From contig JAZOCL010000003.1 of NCBI GenBank assembly GCA_045596485.1, positions 1-6,979 of the forward strand: DNA of 6,979 nucleotides, in the 5' to 3' direction. The stretch's first letter is position 1. The number at the start of each line of letters is the position of its first letter. The notes under the pieces were generated by a model, which saw nothing but the letters and a program-made list of their open reading frames with translations, was not told the DNA's origin and searched no databases. Origin of the DNA: SIG440 sp045596485 (GTDB lineage: Bacteria > Bacillota > Clostridia > Monoglobales > Monoglobaceae). The translations under genes were made by a program, and so were the position numbers. Below, piece by piece: positions 5,655 through 6,979 of this stretch.

Positions 5655-6296
5655 ATGAAGGCGATTATATTCAGCGATTCTCACGGTAGGTTTAATCCTA
5701 TAATCAATGTCGTAGAAAACGGCGATACGCCGTTTTTTGCAGAATTTATTCTGCGACTTTCAAGCCTTCGGCTTGAAAGCTACGCTTGATTGCAATAAAG
5801 TCGGATTGTGAAAACACAGTTTTCACAATGGTTTGCTAAATTTAGCAAACTGAAATATTAAAATATTTCACCGACAATTATTATGGCTGACGCCATTGAG
5901 GCGGAGGGAAAGGTCGATTTGATTATTCATGCAGGTGACGTTGTGCGTGATGCTGAGGATCTTGTGATTATGTATCCTCAAATTCCTGTTGCCTTTGTGA
6001 AGGGCAACAACGACTTTTGGGAGACCCAAGCAGAGGATGAGCGGTTTTTTACCTTTGACGGAGTGAAGATTTTTTTAACCCACGGTCATAATTACGGCGT
6101 GAAATATTCTCTGGCAAGGCTTATGAAAAAAGGAATTGATTTGGGAGCGGATGTTTGCATATTTGGGCATACCCACGTGGCACACCACGAGAAGGCAGGA
6201 GGGGTTGCTCTGTTTAATCCGGGAAGCGCATCGAGATATTACGGAGTTCTTGAGACAGGCAAGGACGGCTTTAGTCTGAAAGTTTGTGATATTTAG
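5655..6296 (+). pseudogene. YfcE/MJ0936-type metallophosphodiesterase, split by an insertion
   Basis: The N-terminus MKAIIFSDSHGRFNP carries the D8-x-H10 metal motif of the calcineurin-like MJ0936/YfcE/YsnB family. After 15 codons the sequence enters a repeat element, and the frame runs into TGA at 5787, giving a hybrid 44-residue peptide. The rest of the gene resumes in the same frame at 5883 (MADAIEAEGKVDLIIHAGD) and runs to 6296 with the remaining family motifs: HAGD, KGNND, THGHN, FGHTHVAHH and NPGSAS. Removing 5701-5883 (183 bp, 61 codons) rejoins AAT CCT ATG GCT in frame and gives a 152-residue protein with the spacing I expect between SDSHG and the next helix. The downstream fragment has an ATG but no Shine-Dalgarno, and it lacks D8 and H10, so it should be inactive. 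Such enzymes hydrolyse phosphodiesters with Mn or similar metals; the natural substrate is unknown. Promoter and start region are intact. Confidence 0.85.
5701..5881 (+). mobile_element. MITE-like hairpin-array element, copy 1 (complete)
   Basis: Non-coding insertion of about 181 bp with imperfect terminal inverted repeats: ATCAATGTCG at the left (5703-5712) and ATAATTGTCG at the right read on the minus strand (5882-5873), with 8 of 10 identical. It is flanked by TA on both sides (5699-5700 and 5882-5883), consistent with a TA target duplication. Between the ends are six stem-loops in a row: 5716-5736 (AAAACGGCG/CGCCGTTTT), 5739-5754 (GCAGAA/TTCTGC), 5757-5779 (CTTTCAAGCC/GGCTTGAAAG), 5805-5829 (ATTGTGAAAAC/GTTTTCACAAT), the perfect palindrome 5831-5850, and 5851-5870 (TGAAATATT/AATATTTCA). 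CGACTTT at 5754-5760 can also pair with AAAGTCG at 5797-5803. There is no transposase, so it would need an enzyme supplied in trans; the TA target suggests an IS630/Tc1-like one, by inference. The left 153 bp recur at 6827-6979. Confidence 0.8.
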
Positions 6297-6349
6297 GAGA
6301 TAAGAGGGAATAAAGAATAAATGGCAAATGGTAGCATATGGCGAAATTC

Positions 6350-6407
6350 AAAAAAAGAAAAATTTTTTGAAAAAAGTGTTGACAAGCTGATTGAATTATG
6401 GTATTAT
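6350..6407 (+). promoter_or_regulatory. Strong tRNA promoter with phased A-tracts
   Basis: Consensus TTGACA (6379-6384), 17 bp, TATTAT (6402-6407) with TG at 6399-6400 (extended -10). Just upstream are three A/T tracts, at 6350-6356, 6358-6368 and 6370-6375, centred about 10 bp apart. This is the pattern of an UP element or curved DNA that boosts stable-RNA promoters. Transcription would begin near 6414 and read through both tRNA genes. Confidence 0.8.
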
Positions 6408-6416
6408 TGTTTTTGC

Positions 6417-6434
6417 TGGTTGCGAGAGCAGCCA
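6417..6434 (+). other. GNRA-capped hairpin in the tRNA leader
   Basis: TGGTTGC (6417-6423), a GAGA tetraloop, and GCAGCCA (6428-6434) form a 7-bp stem with one U-G pair in the short leader before tRNA-Thr. GAGA is a GNRA-type loop. It is not followed by a T-run, so it is not a terminator. It may guide processing of the tRNA precursor or simply protect its 5' end. Confidence 0.4.
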
Positions 6435-6450
6435 AAAATTTAATAGGTAA

Positions 6451-6526
6451 GCTGGTGTAGCTCAATTGGCAGAGCAGCTGATTTGTAATCAGCAGGTTGC
6501 GGGTTCGAGTCCCATCACCAGCTCCA
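6451..6526 (+). tRNA. tRNA-Thr (anticodon TGT)
   Basis: A 76-nt cloverleaf including encoded CCA. The acceptor stem GCTGGTG (6451-6457) pairs perfectly with CACCAGC (6516-6522), followed by discriminator T and CCA. The D-arm is GCTC/GAGC; the anticodon stem CTGAT/(A)TCAG carries loop TTGTAA with anticodon TGT; the T-loop is TTCGAGT. The T-stem (6499-6503 with 6511-6515) has a G-U first pair and an apparent C-A mismatch at the second pair (6500/6514), a small departure from the usual perfect helix. It reads ACA and wobbles to other Thr codons. Six bases separate it from tRNA-Tyr, with which it shares a promoter. Confidence 0.97.
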
Positions 6527-6532
6527 TTATTT

Positions 6533-6617
6533 GGAGGGGTTCCCGAGTGGCCAAAGGGGGCAGACTGTAAATCTGTTGCGTCTCGCTTCGATGGTTCGAA
6601 TCCATCTCCCTCCACCA
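6533..6617 (+). tRNA. tRNA-Tyr (anticodon GTA)
   Basis: An 85-nt class II tRNA with a long variable arm and encoded CCA. The acceptor GGAGGGG (6533-6539) pairs with TCCCTCC (6607-6613) with one terminal G-U, then A and CCA. The anticodon loop CTGTAAA contains GTA at 6567-6569; the variable arm GCGTCTCGC follows; the T-arm is GATGG-TTCGAAT-CCATC. It is the second gene of the Thr-Tyr transcript, directly followed by a terminator. Confidence 0.97.
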
Positions 6618-6660
6618 AAAAGAAACGACAATCTTCTGTCAAAGATTGTCGTTTCTTTTT
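6617..6660 (+). terminator. Terminator of the tRNA operon
   Basis: A 19-bp perfect inverted repeat, 6617-6635 with 6642-6660, around a 6-nt loop. The GC-containing core is GAAACGACAATCTT, flanked by an A-run and ending in five T. The A-run starts at the last base of the tRNA-Tyr CCA. Because of the flanking A and T runs it can work on both strands. Confidence 0.9.
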
Positions 6661-6668
6661 GGACTTCT

Positions 6669-6695
6669 AGCTTTGCTTATGCAAAGCTTATTTTT
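6669..6695 (+). terminator. Second terminator-like hairpin after the tRNA genes
   Basis: AGCTTTGC (6669-6676), a TTAT loop, and GCAAAGCT (6681-6688) form a perfect 8-bp stem followed by TATTTTT. It lies 8 bp beyond the first terminator and could act as a back-up, or it may be a remnant of a hairpin-rich repeat like the ones nearby. Confidence 0.5.
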
Positions 6696-6725
6696 GAATA
6701 GCATCTAAACCGTTCTGCTCTTCCC

Positions 6726-6761
6726 AAAAAGACAGATTTCATATTGAAATCTGTCTTTTTT
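6726..6761. terminator. Bidirectional terminator-like hairpin
   Basis: A perfect 15-bp inverted repeat, 6726-6740 with 6746-6760, around loop ATATT. The core is GACAGATTTC, with A-run before and T-run after (T at 6756-6761). It is symmetric, so it could end transcripts from either direction, including a minus-strand gene beyond the window. No gene within the window needs it. Confidence 0.6.
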
Positions 6762-6788
6762 CAGCAATATAAATTTCTGGCGGAATTT

Positions 6789-6827
6789 GCGATATGCCTT
6801 GAAGACGCGATATATTTGATGCGATAT
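6789..6827. repeat. Short GCGATAT repeat cluster
   Basis: GCGATAT occurs three times, at 6789-6795, 6807-6813 and 6821-6827, with intervals of 18 and 14 bp. The second copy of the hairpin element starts inside the third one (TA at 6825-6826). The cluster looks like part of a separate decayed repeat. Apart from this, the hairpins above and the element below, I see nothing in the gene-free stretch 6618-6979. Confidence 0.5.
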
Positions 6828-6979
6828 AATCAATGTCGTAGAAAACGGCGATACGCCGTTTTTTGCAGAATTTATTCTGCGACTTTCAAGTCTTCGGCTT
6901 GAAAGCTACACTTGATTGCAATAAAGTCGGCTTGTGAAAACATAGTTTTCACAAAGGTTTGCTAAATTTAGCAAACTGA
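6827..6979 (+). mobile_element. MITE-like hairpin-array element, copy 2 (cut by window end)
   Basis: Same orientation as copy 1 and alignable base for base with 5701-5853, with no gaps and five substitutions in 153 bp (at the equivalents of 5765, 5784, 5805, 5817 and 5829). It is preceded by TA (6825-6826), as is copy 1. The first five stem-loops are present. The change in the third stem turns a C-G into a U-G pair; the changes at the base of the fourth stem remove one A-T pair. The right end, including the last hairpin and the terminal repeat, lies outside the window. Confidence 0.85.

Noticed and set aside
5701..5881. CRISPR-like array or riboswitch
   Set aside because: The hairpins are all different in sequence and have no constant repeat-spacer pattern, and no known riboswitch core is visible. 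The second copy and TA flanks fit a mobile repeat better.
5883..6296. Intact stand-alone 137-residue phosphodiesterase gene
   Set aside because: It lacks the first metal motif (D8, H10), has no Shine-Dalgarno before the ATG, and its missing N-terminus lies in frame upstream at 5655-5699, so it is the tail of a split gene.
6271..6642. 123-residue minus-strand reading frame containing GDGTRTRNLLITNQLLCQLSYTS
   Set aside because: It is the antisense of tRNA-Tyr and tRNA-Thr, a well-known source of false protein annotations. It has no ribosome binding site support and overlaps the tRNA promoter.

Overview
The window looks like chromosomal DNA of an endospore-forming anaerobic member of the Clostridia, probably from the Oscillospirales/Ruminococcaceae side. 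This is inferred from gene content and style, not from a database match. The main clues are a full-length SipL-type spore-envelope protein (three SPOCS/DUF3794-like units plus a C-terminal LysM, the clostridial counterpart of SpoVID), strong AAAGGAGG ribosome binding sites, tRNA genes with encoded CCA, and WalJ and MurA of low-GC Gram-positive type.

Layout. Positions 1-258 (+) hold the C-terminal end of a YigZ/IMPACT-family protein. A leader with a good extended -10 promoter and a 12-bp direct repeat precedes murA (457-1746, +), which ends at its own terminator. walJ follows (1819-2634, +). It converges on a minus-strand block across a shared bidirectional terminator (2641-2665). Read in its own direction, the minus-strand block is three small uncharacterised genes (5517 to 4314, tightly coupled), an 88-bp gap with a sigma-E-like promoter, and sipL (4225 to 2672). 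Divergent from this block, and overlapping its promoter, is a vegetative-type promoter that drives a YfcE/MJ0936-type phosphodiesterase gene. That gene (5655-6296, +) is split by an inserted 181-bp element. Downstream are a strong promoter with phased A-tracts, tRNA-Thr(TGT) and tRNA-Tyr(GTA), a terminator, and about 360 bp of gene-free DNA made of hairpins, short GCGATAT repeats and a second, window-truncated copy of the inserted element.

How it works together. murA (peptidoglycan precursor synthesis) and walJ (linked in other Firmicutes to cell-wall/division control) are housekeeping. The minus-strand block is probably a sporulation unit: SipL ties the coat to the SpoIVA basement layer on the forespore, and the three small upstream proteins (a small helical protein, an acidic helical protein, and a Pro/Gln-rich protein with a two-helix hydrophobic tail) may work in the same process. 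That link rests on position and promoter resemblance only.

The two most interesting items are the mobile, non-coding hairpin-array element, found twice here and once caught breaking a gene with an apparent TA target duplication, and the uncharacterised three-gene operon next to sipL.
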